Assembly (NCBI GenBank): GCA_027067775.1
Contig: JAMOVK010000035.1
Span: 1 to 53,933, forward strand
Reading direction: 5' to 3'
DNA from: Deltaproteobacteria bacterium
Lineage (GTDB): Bacteria; Desulfobacterota; Dissulfuribacteria; Dissulfuribacterales; QOAL01
Length of the DNA stretch: 53,933 nt
The position numbers and the translations under genes were made by a program. Numbering within the stretch: position 1 is the first letter of the stretch; the number at the start of each line of letters is the position of its first letter. Under the pieces are notes generated by a model that was not told the origin of the DNA, did not search any database, and saw nothing but the letters and a program-made list of their open reading frames with translations. Positions 47,101-53,933 of the stretch are shown one piece after another.

Positions 47101-48694
47101 CTCCATTGAGGATCTTGCCCAGATAATCACAGAACTCAAGACTGCCAACCCATACGCCAAGGTTTCTGTAAAGATCCCTGTTACCAGCGGCGTTGGTACC
47201 ATTGCTGTTGGAATAGCCAAGGCAGGGGCAGACATTGTCAACCTGAGCGGGTTTGAAGGTGGAACAGGTGCTGCTAGGGAACACGCCAAGCGATATGTTG
47301 GCCTTCCAATTGAAGTTGGAGTGTCAGAGGCCCATAGGGCCCTTTGCGAATCCAACCTGCGGGACAAGGTTGAAGTGTGGGCAGATGGTGGTCTTAGAAG
47401 TGGGGCAGACATAGTAAAGATGATCCTCTTGGGTGCCAACAGGGTTGGCATGGGCACAGTTGCCCTGATGGGTGTTGGCTGCATCAGTTGTCACAGATGC
47501 CATCTTGACAGGTGTCCAAGGGGGATCTCAACCCAACTCCAGACCAGGGAACAGGCAGAAGCAAGGGGTGTAAAGGGATTCTCTCCGAGAAAGGTTGACA
47601 TAGAGGCAGAAAACCTTGCACGTCTCCTCAGGGCCCTTGGAGATGAGGTTCGTCAGATACTAGCAGATATGGGAGAGAAAAATCTGCAAGCCATTGTTGG
47701 AAGGACCGACCTGCTTAAACAGTACAGGTTTAAAGACAGGCTGGATGCCTCTGGAGTGCTGGCAAAACCTGATCTTTCCAGTATTCCTGAAAGTGTTGAA
47801 CAAGAAAAAAGCCTGCGCCTTCCCCTTAACTACCTGACAAAACTCATCAGCGATCTTGTAATAAACGAATTTGAACAGGGCAAAAAGGTTGTAAATTTCA
47901 AGGAACAGGGTGTCAAAAGCACAGACAGGGCCATGGCCACCTACCTGTGTGGTGAAATAGTAAGGCGTTACGGAATCTCTACAGACAGGAAGGCAAAGCT
48001 TAGGCTGGCCTCTTCTGTTCCAGGTAACGGACTTTGCGCCTTTAACATTAAGGCAGTTGATGCCAGCATTATTGGCGGTGCCCAGGACGGGACCGTAAAG
48101 GGCAGCTATGGTGGTATTATTGGTGTGTTTAAGGGAATAAATTACCTTGGAAACCGGGTAGACGGCTCTACTGGCAAAAGTTTTGCCTACGGTGCCATAA
48201 AAGGAACCTTTCTTATCCAAAACATGGCAGACTCAAGGGCATGTATCCGCTTTTCTGGTGCAGACGTTGTATTTGGAAGGCGTATAACCGAGCCTGTTGA
48301 CGACTCAAGGGGCAACATAGCCCATAGGGCCTTTTTAAAGGGCTTTGCCTTTGAGTACATGACAGGAGGAAGGGCAGTGGTACTTGGAGATCCTGGCCCC
48401 TGGATGTGTGCAGGTATGACAGGCGGCGTCATATATCAGTGCCTGTATCCAGAGTATAACTTTGATACCCCCTCTATCAAACGGCGTCTTGCAAGGGGAG
48501 CAATTGTAAAGATAGAAAAACTTACAAAAGAGGGAGTCGAAGATATAAAAGAGTTACTTGGCCTCTACATTGAAGAGCTGCGCTCGACATTCCAGATGGA
48601 AGAAGCTGCGGCTGTGGAAGACATTATGAATAATGCAAAGAAACGTTTCATAATGATTGTACCAAAAAGTTTCAGACCCAAGTGTGCCGGCTAA
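44135..48694 (+). CDS. gltB: Glutamate synthase large subunit
   Basis: 1519 residues from the ATG at 44135 (AAGGAG 13 bases before; a longer frame from 44042 is possible). The amidotransferase domain would start at C13 after removal of a 12-residue propeptide (ERDA/C). HSRYSTNTLPTMERAQPF and the FMN-barrel GGEGGEIPDMLGKYR-like segment follow. The 3Fe-4S ligands are C1116-x5-C1122-x4-C1127, with an extra C1119 that creates a CxxCH string. The C-terminal GxGxG beta helix is present. It makes two glutamates from glutamine and 2-oxoglutarate. No gltD-like small subunit is adjacent, so a ferredoxin-dependent or distantly encoded partner is possible. It sits 160 bp after livG. Confidence 0.92.
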   Translation: METYNNPRERDACAIIAFVDKRGRSTHANIAKTIEALQKMGHRSGDIDGEGDGCGILCDIPRKIWAKRLDKEGLSRHLADSRSFFVGHFLLPCSIVKDEKAVLEKIRQIFEKESIKILLEVKGNTRNEELGPRALAEAPLFWQVAGMLDFSTIQEAQKSLFMIQMEIEKEIPEIHIASLSPDSVVYKLRGTPDLLPRVFPELMDKDLASIISLGHSRYSTNTLPTMERAQPFSVLCHNGEINTIERLRSTGRILGIEPVPGGSDSQDLNRIIEGLINMYQLDPMEALEMVFPAIHSEVEYYEEDLQKVFDFYRWFFPSSAQGPAAVVARYANICMGSVDALGLRPLWFGESDYEYFLSSEKGVVDIKNTMTDPIPLAPGEKIAIEANLGQKAKVYRHTQFQERLKELMFQRRSKLALLDGLVRSDSVKVKDSVSLEKLGLEPKPSDKDFKEINILGAFGWQKYDMDLRKRVALEGIDIIGSMGHTGPLAALMPEALPNASEFFKENVAVVTNPAIDREREAEHFTTRVILGDKPCLLVEQDKAPTGLEILCPLLLDYQGLSGILDKDKVNELARKHGSVVLEDILSYFSGNGLDPSRVKVLSCLFKPDEKLKTQLETLCNEATDAVENGAVILLLDDSNAFVEDECFIDPALAVAFLNQKLEEKHLRRRCSVIVRSGAIRNLHDIMFLLGMGADALNPYKLWQTVTSFANDKVDEPTAISNTIDVFQKGIEKVMSTMGIHELCGYGRIFAGIGVTEEFEEIFKVPCFCKSKNIGLGFRLMEELGLERVKRANEQEEQPLYGDPNRNAKVGRILRKTAEGKKGYLEMATGLAKIDEEMPVAIRHLLKPIFPEEEKRLTMDQVDISIGHHDMPIVIAAMSFGSQGENSFRSYAEAAKKVNIICMNGEGGEIPDMLGKYRKNRGQQIASGRFGVYMELLNSADYLEIKIGQGAKPGEGGHLPGQKVSKQVAKARHCKPGITLISPSNQHDIYSIEDLAQIITELKTANPYAKVSVKIPVTSGVGTIAVGIAKAGADIVNLSGFEGGTGAAREHAKRYVGLPIEVGVSEAHRALCESNLRDKVEVWADGGLRSGADIVKMILLGANRVGMGTVALMGVGCISCHRCHLDRCPRGISTQLQTREQAEARGVKGFSPRKVDIEAENLARLLRALGDEVRQILADMGEKNLQAIVGRTDLLKQYRFKDRLDASGVLAKPDLSSIPESVEQEKSLRLPLNYLTKLISDLVINEFEQGKKVVNFKEQGVKSTDRAMATYLCGEIVRRYGISTDRKAKLRLASSVPGNGLCAFNIKAVDASIIGGAQDGTVKGSYGGIIGVFKGINYLGNRVDGSTGKSFAYGAIKGTFLIQNMADSRACIRFSGADVVFGRRITEPVDDSRGNIAHRAFLKGFAFEYMTGGRAVVLGDPGPWMCAGMTGGVIYQCLYPEYNFDTPSIKRRLARGAIVKIEKLTKEGVEDIKELLGLYIEELRSTFQMEEAAAVEDIMNNAKKRFIMIVPKSFRPKCAG

Positions 48695-48716
48695 AATTAT
48701 AGCTCAAACATAAACC

Positions 48717-48743
48717 AAAAGGGGAGCACTCTGCTCCCCTTCT
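48717..48743. terminator. Bidirectional terminator between gltB and the chemoreceptor
   Basis: GGGGAGC (48721-48727) pairs with GCTCCCC (48733-48739) around a 5-base loop; an A-run precedes and a T-rich tract follows. It serves the two convergent genes. Confidence 0.88.
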
Positions 48744-48765
48744 CATTTTCTCTAAAAAGGTATTT

Positions 48766-50310
48766 TTAAGCAGTTTTAAAACTTCTCATAATTTCTTCAA
48801 GGCTGTTGGCAAGACTGTTCAGCTTCTTTGAATAGTTTGCGGTCTCCTCGGCTACCGATTTGACAGAACCTGCCAGATCAGCGGTGCTTGTGCTCTTTTC
48901 CTTGACGCCTCGAACCTCTGTCTCTGCCTCTTCCATATTTACGCTTATCTCGGAAACTGTTGCAGTCTGTTCCTCTGCGGCAGAGGCAATGGTGTTGGCA
49001 AGATCGTTTATCTGGCCTACTATATTTGTTATCTCCTCAACAGATGTAACGGCTACTCCGGTCTCAGCCTGGATGGCCTGTATCATGTTGGTGATCTCAT
49101 CTGTTGCCTCGCTGGTCTGTCTGGCAAGCTCCTTGATCTCGTTTGCCACAACTGCAAAGCCCTTGCCTGCCTCGCCGGCCCTGGCTGCCTCAATGGTGGC
49201 ATTCAAGGCCAAAAGGTTTGTCTGTTCGGCAATGGTGTTAATCACCTGAATTATGCTGCCGATCTTGTCCGAGCTTTCACCAAGGCGCTGGATGACCTCG
49301 TTTGCCTTGTAGGCCTTGTCCTGGGCATCATTGGTAATTGCTGCAGTGTGGGCAACACTCTGGGCTATCTCTGTGGTGGCCTCTGTAAGTTCCTGAGAGG
49401 CCCTTGTAACCGACATGATCCTGTCATCTACAGATTCTGCTGCATGCACCACCTCATTTACAATCTCGTCCATGGAGGTGGCTTTGTCAAAGACTGTATG
49501 GCTAATCTGATCAAGTTTCTCGGACGATCCCTTAATCTCTATCGAATCCCTTTGGATCTTTTTTACCATCCTGTTTAATTTCTCAGCCATACCGTTAAGG
49601 GCATCGCCAAGTTCTCTAAGCTCGCCTTTTACCTTTATGTTCACTCGTGCCTTTAAATCTCCCATGGCTATGCTTTCTATCATGGGAAACAGTTTTCCAA
49701 GGGGCCTTAGGACCTGTACATGAATAAACCATACGGAAAAACAAAAGATGAGGATTCCAGCAATCAAAAGGGCTATCTCTACCTCCTTTAACTGCTTAAT
49801 GGACTCCATGGTCATCTTCTTATATTCCTGGGTCACGACATTTGCCTGTTTCAAAAGCGGAATATTGTGTTTTGAAAGATAATCTAGGGCATTTTTGCTC
49901 TCTGCAGATTCCACATCTGATGTCACTACGAGCTCTACCCTGCTTTTAAATTCGTTCCACATAGAGGCAAGCTTATCAAGTTCTGCAAGCACCCTTTCAT
50001 TAGTAGTTGGCTCCATGCCAAGCTCGGCACTGCCATTTTTTAGTATCATAAGACTCTTTTGAAACAGAGCTTCTGTCTTTGATAAGGCGTCCTGCCATTT
50101 TTTGTCCTTGGTGAGGGCAAAAAGGTACGCCTCCTTGGTCATCTTCTGGGTTAGCATCCTCTGACGGCCTGCCATATCTATGTACATGCCGTCTTTTTCC
50201 TGCTGGGAAAGCTTGTAAAAGGTAGCAGCCACAGTGATAATGTTAATCAACAACAAGGACACCAACACCAAGACTATCTTCCCTTGGATACTGCCGAAAG
50301 AGAATTTCAT
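48766..50310 (-). CDS. Methyl-accepting chemotaxis protein with PilJ-type sensor
   Basis: 514 residues. Helix 1 (about 10-30), a periplasmic PilJ-type domain with [17 protein letters not shown] (about 40-56), helix 2 (about 178-200), a HAMP linker (about 200-255) and a methyl-accepting coiled coil whose tip [19 protein letters not shown] is fully conserved. Such receptors signal through CheA/CheW to flagella or type IV pili. PilJ-type sensors are common in nitrate- or pilus-related receptors. AGGAGG precedes the ATG, and a sigma-28-type promoter lies 43 bp upstream, tying it to the flagellar regulon. It is monocistronic. Confidence 0.93.
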   Translation of the reverse strand: MKFSFGSIQGKIVLVLVSLLLINIITVAATFYKLSQQEKDGMYIDMAGRQRMLTQKMTKEAYLFALTKDKKWQDALSKTEALFQKSLMILKNGSAELGMEPTTNERVLAELDKLASMWNEFKSRVELVVTSDVESAESKNALDYLSKHNIPLLKQANVVTQEYKKMTMESIKQLKEVEIALLIAGILIFCFSVWFIHVQVLRPLGKLFPMIESIAMGDLKARVNIKVKGELRELGDALNGMAEKLNRMVKKIQRDSIEIKGSSEKLDQISHTVFDKATSMDEIVNEVVHAAESVDDRIMSVTRASQELTEATTEIAQSVAHTAAITNDAQDKAYKANEVIQRLGESSDKIGSIIQVINTIAEQTNLLALNATIEAARAGEAGKGFAVVANEIKELARQTSEATDEITNMIQAIQAETGVAVTSVEEITNIVGQINDLANTIASAAEEQTATVSEISVNMEEAETEVRGVKEKSTSTADLAGSVKSVAEETANYSKKLNSLANSLEEIMRSFKTA

Positions 50311-50352
50311 TGCATTCCTCCTGCTTGTTTTAAACTGGCCTGGTCATTATCC

Positions 50353-50379
50353 TTATCGACTGCACAATAAAAAGATTAA
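50353..50379 (-). promoter_or_regulatory. Sigma-28 (FliA)-type promoter of the chemoreceptor
   Basis: Read leftward: TTAATCTT (50379-50372), 11 bases, GTCGATAA (50360-50353). Against TAAAGTTT-N11-GCCGATAA it matches 5 of 8 and 7 of 8, with exact spacing. Confidence 0.7.
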
Positions 50380-50506
50380 AGGTCTTTTTTGAAAAAATCT
50401 TGCATTAATATCAAAATACACTTGGGCCTTTTAGGCCAAAATGGCTAAAAATGTGCAAATTAACAATTCGCAATCCAATTTTCTTTTAGCGTGTGAGTTT
50501 TTTCCC

Positions 50507-50552
50507 TTGACAACAGGTGGTTAAATATAATATCTGAATGAATACACATTCA
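50507..50552 (+). promoter_or_regulatory. Promoter and FadR-type operator of the TetR gene
   Basis: TTGACA (50507-50512) with TAATAT or TATAAT 13-15 bases on makes a plausible, short-spaced promoter. TGAATGAATACACATTCA (50535-50552) matches 17 of 18 positions of the Bacillus FadR box TGAATGAMTANTCATTCA as I recall it. It lies just downstream of the -10, so the regulator would repress its own gene. Confidence 0.75.
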
Positions 50553-50644
50553 TTTTGTTAGATAATCAGAAACATCGGTAAAAACGGTTTCGGAGGTCTG
50601 TTGCCTCCGCCTTTACTTAATTTTCAACGAGGGAAAAATACCTT

Positions 50645-51292
50645 ATGAAGGTAGCAGATAAGCATGGCCGCATAATCCAGGCCGCAATAAAGGTCTTTGC
50701 AAGGAACGGTTTTTTCAATTCCAGGATCGCAGAGATAGCAAAGGAGGCCAATGTTGCCGACGGGACCATCTACCTCTACTTTAATAACAAGTATGACATA
50801 CTGATAACCATTTTCGAGGAGGAGATGGGGAAAATAATTGCAAGTGTCAAACAGGAGCTTTCTAAAACCGATAACCCTTGTGAAAAATTGGAGGTATTTG
50901 CCTTTCAGCATCTAAGTTTGGTGGAAAAAAACAAGGATCTTGCTGAGATCATTCAGGTGGAACTTCGCCAAAGCAGCAAGTTTATGAAAGAATACAGAAA
51001 CAGGAAGTTTGCCGAATATCTCCAGATAATATCCAACATCGTTAAAGAAGGGCAGGAAAAAGGCCTTTTCCGCAAGGATGTGATGCCTGGCATATTCAAA
51101 AGGGCCTTTTTCGGAGCCCTTGATGAAATGTCCCGTTTTTGGGTTCTTTCTCCTAAGAAAAAGTATGGTGTAAAGACAGCGGCAAAACAGATAAGCCAGT
51201 TTTTTCTAAACGGCATTCTTGCTGGTCCCTGCCCGGCGCTGTCAAAAACTCAAAAAACAAGAACCAAAAAGAAAAAGGCTGGTCAAAAATAG
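50645..51292 (+). CDS. fadR: TetR-family regulator, FadR-like
   Basis: 215 residues. The N-terminal helix-turn-helix (about 8-55; IIQAAIKVFARNGFFNSRIAEIA and ANVADGTIYLYFNNK) and the C-terminal ligand region (QVELRQS...) resemble the TetR-type FadR of Bacillus, which is released from DNA by long-chain acyl-CoA. A FadR-type box in its own leader supports that identity. The tail is very Lys-rich (TKKKKAGQK). It would control fatty acid breakdown genes, none of which is in this window. It is followed, 22 bp on, by an RNA methyltransferase, possibly co-transcribed. Confidence 0.88.
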   Translation: MKVADKHGRIIQAAIKVFARNGFFNSRIAEIAKEANVADGTIYLYFNNKYDILITIFEEEMGKIIASVKQELSKTDNPCEKLEVFAFQHLSLVEKNKDLAEIIQVELRQSSKFMKEYRNRKFAEYLQIISNIVKEGQEKGLFRKDVMPGIFKRAFFGALDEMSRFWVLSPKKKYGVKTAAKQISQFFLNGILAGPCPALSKTQKTRTKKKKAGQK

Positions 51293-51314
51293 GTTTTGGT
51301 TTTACTGACCTTCC

Positions 51315-52244
51315 ATGACTCCATTTCTTGATCTACTTGAAGACTACAGAGACTTTATACCTGATTTTCCCCACCTACTTGAACACCTTAAAAAACCGTT
51401 TCCTGCATATTTCCGGATTAATACCATTAAAGTGAAACCCTCGGAGGCCAGGAGCCTGTTGCAAGAGGAAGGGGTTGCATTCCGAGATACAGTTATTCCA
51501 GAACTTGTCAAGGTAATTTCTCATGATCATAAAAGACCCCTTCTGAGCTATCATCTCGGCCACATATATCCCCAGGCCCTTTCCTCATGCCTTCCCGTGC
51601 TGGCACTCTCCCCAAAGGCAGGGGAGATCGTGCTCGATCTGTGTGCGGCACCAGGAGGCAAGGCCACACACATGGCCCAGAAGATGCAGGATGAGGGCTT
51701 TTTAGTTGCAAACGACAGAAAGCGGGGCCGAATAACATCCCTTCTTTCAAATATAAAAAGGCTTGGAATCACAAATACCCTCGTTACCCAGGGCCGAGGA
51801 GAACATCTTGCCCTTCCCTACCAGTTTGACAAGATACTGGTTGATGCCCCATGCAGTGGGCAGGGAAGATACAGAATAGACCCTGTAACTGGTGCCCTGA
51901 AACATGTTGTCAAGGGAAAGACAAACCTTCCGGCAATTCAGAAGGCACTTATAAAAAGGGCCTTCGACATGCTAAGGCCTGGAGGCAGACTTGTTTACTC
52001 CACGTGCACCCTCAACGTGGAAGAAAATGAGGAGGTGGTGCAGTTCCTGCTGAACCGGCGAAGGGCGAATCTTGCCGGTTTCGACCCGCCGGTGGAATCA
52101 TCTCCTGGAATAACCGCTTTCAAGGAAAAAAAATATGACAGACAGATCGGACTTGCTCGACGTTTTTATCCCCATAAAATCGACTCAGTGGGATTCTTCG
52201 TTGCCAAGATTGTTAAACCAGGGCCAGACGGAACGGCTTCTTGA
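51315..52244 (+). CDS. RsmB/RsmF-family RNA (cytosine-5) methyltransferase
   Basis: 309 residues of the NOL1/NOP2/Sun family, which methylates C5 of cytosine in rRNA or tRNA using SAM. Motif I LDLCAAPGGKATHMA (about 105-119), motif IV VDAPCSGQGRY with one catalytic-type Cys and motif VI STCTLNVEENE with the second are intact. The length stops at the methyltransferase core; the PUA-like tail common in RsmF follows in another frame. Near the joint is an A8 run (52126-52133). Substrate base unknown. Confidence 0.9.
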   Translation: MTPFLDLLEDYRDFIPDFPHLLEHLKKPFPAYFRINTIKVKPSEARSLLQEEGVAFRDTVIPELVKVISHDHKRPLLSYHLGHIYPQALSSCLPVLALSPKAGEIVLDLCAAPGGKATHMAQKMQDEGFLVANDRKRGRITSLLSNIKRLGITNTLVTQGRGEHLALPYQFDKILVDAPCSGQGRYRIDPVTGALKHVVKGKTNLPAIQKALIKRAFDMLRPGGRLVYSTCTLNVEENEEVVQFLLNRRRANLAGFDPPVESSPGITAFKEKKYDRQIGLARRFYPHKIDSVGFFVAKIVKPGPDGTAS

Positions 52245-52683
52245 CTTTTTGGAGCAGCGTTTTCAGATTCCTAAAGACTCCTTCGACAACTACGAAATGT
52301 ACGCATTTTCGAGACAGGCTTTTCTATTCAGAAAACAGCAGGAGCCTGTAACCTGGCCTGAGGGCTCCTTTGTCAGGTGCGGCCTGCCCTTTTTGCGAAA
52401 TGTGGCAGGCTTCTTGAAACCCACCACTGTTTTCATCCAGAGATTCGGACACTTGGCCCGGAAAAATGTAGTGGAGCTTTGCATAGAGGATCTGAACGAG
52501 CTTTGCACCGAGGGAGAAATCATCATGGATAATGTCACCCAGGACCTGGAACTGCCTGGATATGTAATAATCAAACTTCAAAAATACTTTATAGGAGCGG
52601 GACTCCTTCTTGAAGGGAACCGACTTCTTTGCAGGTTTTCAAAGGCCCTGAGACAGGCCCTTTCCCGGATCACTCCCCAATGA
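52135..52683 (+). CDS. RsmF-type C-terminal PUA-like protein in an overlapping frame
   Basis: 182 residues in the longest frame, starting at an ATG with AAGGA eight bases upstream but 110 bases inside the methyltransferase gene. Later starts (TTG at 52201 or 52210) reduce the overlap. The recognisable part begins at about residue 23 and matches the PUA-like tail of NOL1/NOP2-type enzymes (LLDFLEQRFQIPKDSFDNYEMY, GSFVRCGLPFLRN). It probably works with the upstream enzyme, either as a separate coupled protein or joined by a +1 shift. Its end overlaps the convergent DUF3786 gene by 14 bp. Confidence 0.75.
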   Translation: MTDRSDLLDVFIPIKSTQWDSSLPRLLNQGQTERLLDFLEQRFQIPKDSFDNYEMYAFSRQAFLFRKQQEPVTWPEGSFVRCGLPFLRNVAGFLKPTTVFIQRFGHLARKNVVELCIEDLNELCTEGEIIMDNVTQDLELPGYVIIKLQKYFIGAGLLLEGNRLLCRFSKALRQALSRITPQ

Positions 52684-53443
52684 TGGTTTCTGCAAGCCTT
52701 TCGGCGCAGAAGATCAGGGATTCGATATCAAGAAAATCCAGGGCCCTTCTGTCGAAAAGCGCCTTCACCTCTGCCGGAAATCCGTCCTCCCTGTCTTCGT
52801 CCCAGAAGTTGATCCGTACCAGAACCTTTGGCAGCACCGGAATGGTCACGCAGACGTCGGCAGAACATTCTTTGACCTCAACGCCACCAATCTCTTTGCA
52901 GGCAGAAAGCAGCTCCCCGGCCCTGCCCGAAAAATGACTTGCTATCTTGTCCTCTGTGTAGCGCTTGAGGGTCACTACCTTGGAAATGGAGTTAGGAAAG
53001 GACTCGAGCCCTACCCAATCACCGCTCAGATCTCCTTTGCCGCCGAAAAAGAGGTAGTTGTAAAGAAGTATCTGGTCTCTCGTCTCGAGCTCCGAGCCGT
53101 CTTCTGCAAACACCTTTTTGCTGCTGATGAACACGTCACGCCCAAGATACCTGAGACACAGGACCTGGCCGTATTCCGTTTCCACCACCCATCCGCCCAG
53201 CCCCTCAGCCCTGTCCGAAAGATCGATCTCTTTCACCTTTTCCTTGAGCTGCCTGGCAAGGGCAGTGTCCGGATCGATCATGGGCTTTCTGACTTCATCT
53301 GATGCACCTTCTATAAACGGGCATGCAGATTTGGGGCATCCGCCAGTATGAACTGCTGCGGCAAAGGCCATGCACGTTGGATAGCCGCACTTTCCGCAGT
53401 TGTCCTTTCTCGTCTGTTTCAGGATATCGAAAACGGTTTCCAT
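52670..53443 (-). CDS. 4Fe-4S and DUF3786 protein
   Basis: 257 residues from the ATG at 53443, which has AGGGGA nine bases upstream; an ATG six codons earlier is less favoured. The N-terminus has the cluster motif NCGKCGYPTCMAFAAAV..GGCPKSACPF, as in corrinoid iron-sulfur proteins and related domains, followed by DUF3786 (about 70-255), a domain often found in anaerobes with C1 or one-carbon-related enzymes. Function is unknown. It is monocistronic and convergent with the PUA-like gene. Confidence 0.85.
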   Translation of the reverse strand: METVFDILKQTRKDNCGKCGYPTCMAFAAAVHTGGCPKSACPFIEGASDEVRKPMIDPDTALARQLKEKVKEIDLSDRAEGLGGWVVETEYGQVLCLRYLGRDVFISSKKVFAEDGSELETRDQILLYNYLFFGGKGDLSGDWVGLESFPNSISKVVTLKRYTEDKIASHFSGRAGELLSACKEIGGVEVKECSADVCVTIPVLPKVLVRINFWDEDREDGFPAEVKALFDRRALDFLDIESLIFCAERLAETIIGE

Positions 53444-53690
53444 GGGTACAGGTCCCCTCATCTTTTCAAAAGACTAAACATCAAGATGATATCAGATTCC
53501 GAAAAAGATGCACACAAATGAAACGTGAGCTTCATGCAGGACCGTAAGATCTTATCAGGCTGATAAAAAATCATTTTTTACCGATTTGTGCACGTTTTGT
53601 AACCTGTTTGTAGCCATCTCTGGATTATCCTTTCCCAAGTCCGTCGAAAACCCGCAACAACAGGAAATCATGGACAACGAGGAGGGAAAA
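53444..53690. promoter_or_regulatory. Divergent gap with a perfect palindrome
   Basis: TTATCAG-G-CTGATAA (53552-53566) is a perfect 7-bp inverted repeat around one base. It could be an operator for either divergent gene. The rest shows no clear promoter. Confidence 0.4.
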
Positions 53691-53933
53691 ATGAAAGTCT
53701 TTCTGTTTCTTTTCACTGGCCTATTCTTCGTAATGAACTCGATGGTTGCCTACGGCTCCGTGCCAAAGGGGCCAGATTCCAAACGGACTGAAACTCCAAA
53801 GCTGCTCACGAAACGCTCGCTAAATGGTAAAATCATGCCATCTGACGGTTCCGTCTGTAAAATAGCCACCTTAGGAAACAGGGCTCGGCAGGACAGAAGA
53901 CAGATTCTTTCCTTTTTTCAAGCTTATTACAAT
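53691..53933 (+). CDS. Exported protein, truncated by the window end
   Basis: 81 codons are open to the last base. The ATG has GAGGAGGG at the right distance. Residues 1-23 form a signal peptide (KVFLFLFTGLFFVMNSMVAYG), followed by a basic, Ser/Thr-containing stretch with no motif. The function cannot be judged from this part. Confidence 0.7.
   Translation, partial: MKVFLFLFTGLFFVMNSMVAYGSVPKGPDSKRTETPKLLTKRSLNGKIMPSDGSVCKIATLGNRARQDRRQILSFFQAYYN

Noticed and set aside
47480-47494. CxxCH haem motif in the glutamate synthase
   Set aside because: The protein is cytosolic and the cysteines belong to the 3Fe-4S site; haem attachment is not expected.
1-53933. tRNA, rRNA, CRISPR and prophage signals
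   Set aside because: I looked for T-loop-like GTTCRANNC patterns with matching arms, regular spaced repeats and phage genes, and found none that held up.

Overview
This 53.9 kb chromosomal segment reads like a Gram-negative, anaerobic, respiring bacterium of the Desulfobacterota (former Deltaproteobacteria). The inference rests on multiheme c-type cytochromes, outer-membrane barrels, a CBS-DHH-tRNA nucleotidyltransferase, a DUF3786 iron-sulfur protein, a liv transporter next to a phenylacetate-CoA ligase homologue, and GTG/TTG starts mixed with strong AGGAG sites. The genus cannot be fixed from the sequence alone. No rRNA, tRNA, CRISPR array, prophage or intact mobile element was seen.

Layout. 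1-1.45 kb is a graveyard of insertion sequences: an IS256-type element that lost the middle of its transposase but keeps both inverted repeats, inside what looks like the remains of a second (IS5-like) element. 1.45-12.6 kb holds a SWIM/SNF2 helicase, a leftward mazG-mnmG-hexose-6-phosphate mutarotase group, and a rightward group with a one-piece, eukaryote-type HisH-HisF fusion followed by lemA and a DUF2207 membrane protein. 12.7-22.3 kb is the envelope region: a coupled pair (a secreted PPC-type protein, then a zinc phospholipase C-like domain fused to a permuted NlpC/P60-like domain), a small orphan protein, a TorF-type barrel, an alpha/beta hydrolase, an octaheme cytochrome and a divergent LbtU-type porin.

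23-32.3 kb is one long, tightly packed rightward operon (tRNA nucleotidyltransferase, site-2 protease, trpS, scpA, HD protein, diheme cytochrome, speE, M20 amidohydrolase, GCS2-type ligase), with 4-nt overlaps at several joints. It ends in a 690-bp gap that contains a long palindromic element able to fold into one extended hairpin. Next come an HDOD protein, a pentapeptide-repeat potassium-type channel, an APC permease, an fmdB-type zinc ribbon and a cold shock protein whose leader has a 10-bp perfect stem.

37.9-48.7 kb is a divergent transport and nitrogen block: a PaaK-like protein and livF leftward; livK, an attenuator-like hairpin, livHMG and a large glutamate synthase rightward. 48.7-53.9 kb holds a chemoreceptor with a sigma-28-type promoter, a FadR-like TetR regulator with a FadR-type operator in front of it, an RsmF-type RNA methyltransferase with its PUA-like tail in another frame, a DUF3786 protein, and a secreted protein cut by the window end.

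Best candidates for further work are the HIS7-like HisHF fusion in a bacterium, the zinc-PLC/permuted NlpC-P60 fusion with its coupled secreted partner, the long hairpin element at 32831-32941, and the overlapping-frame RsmF/PUA pair.
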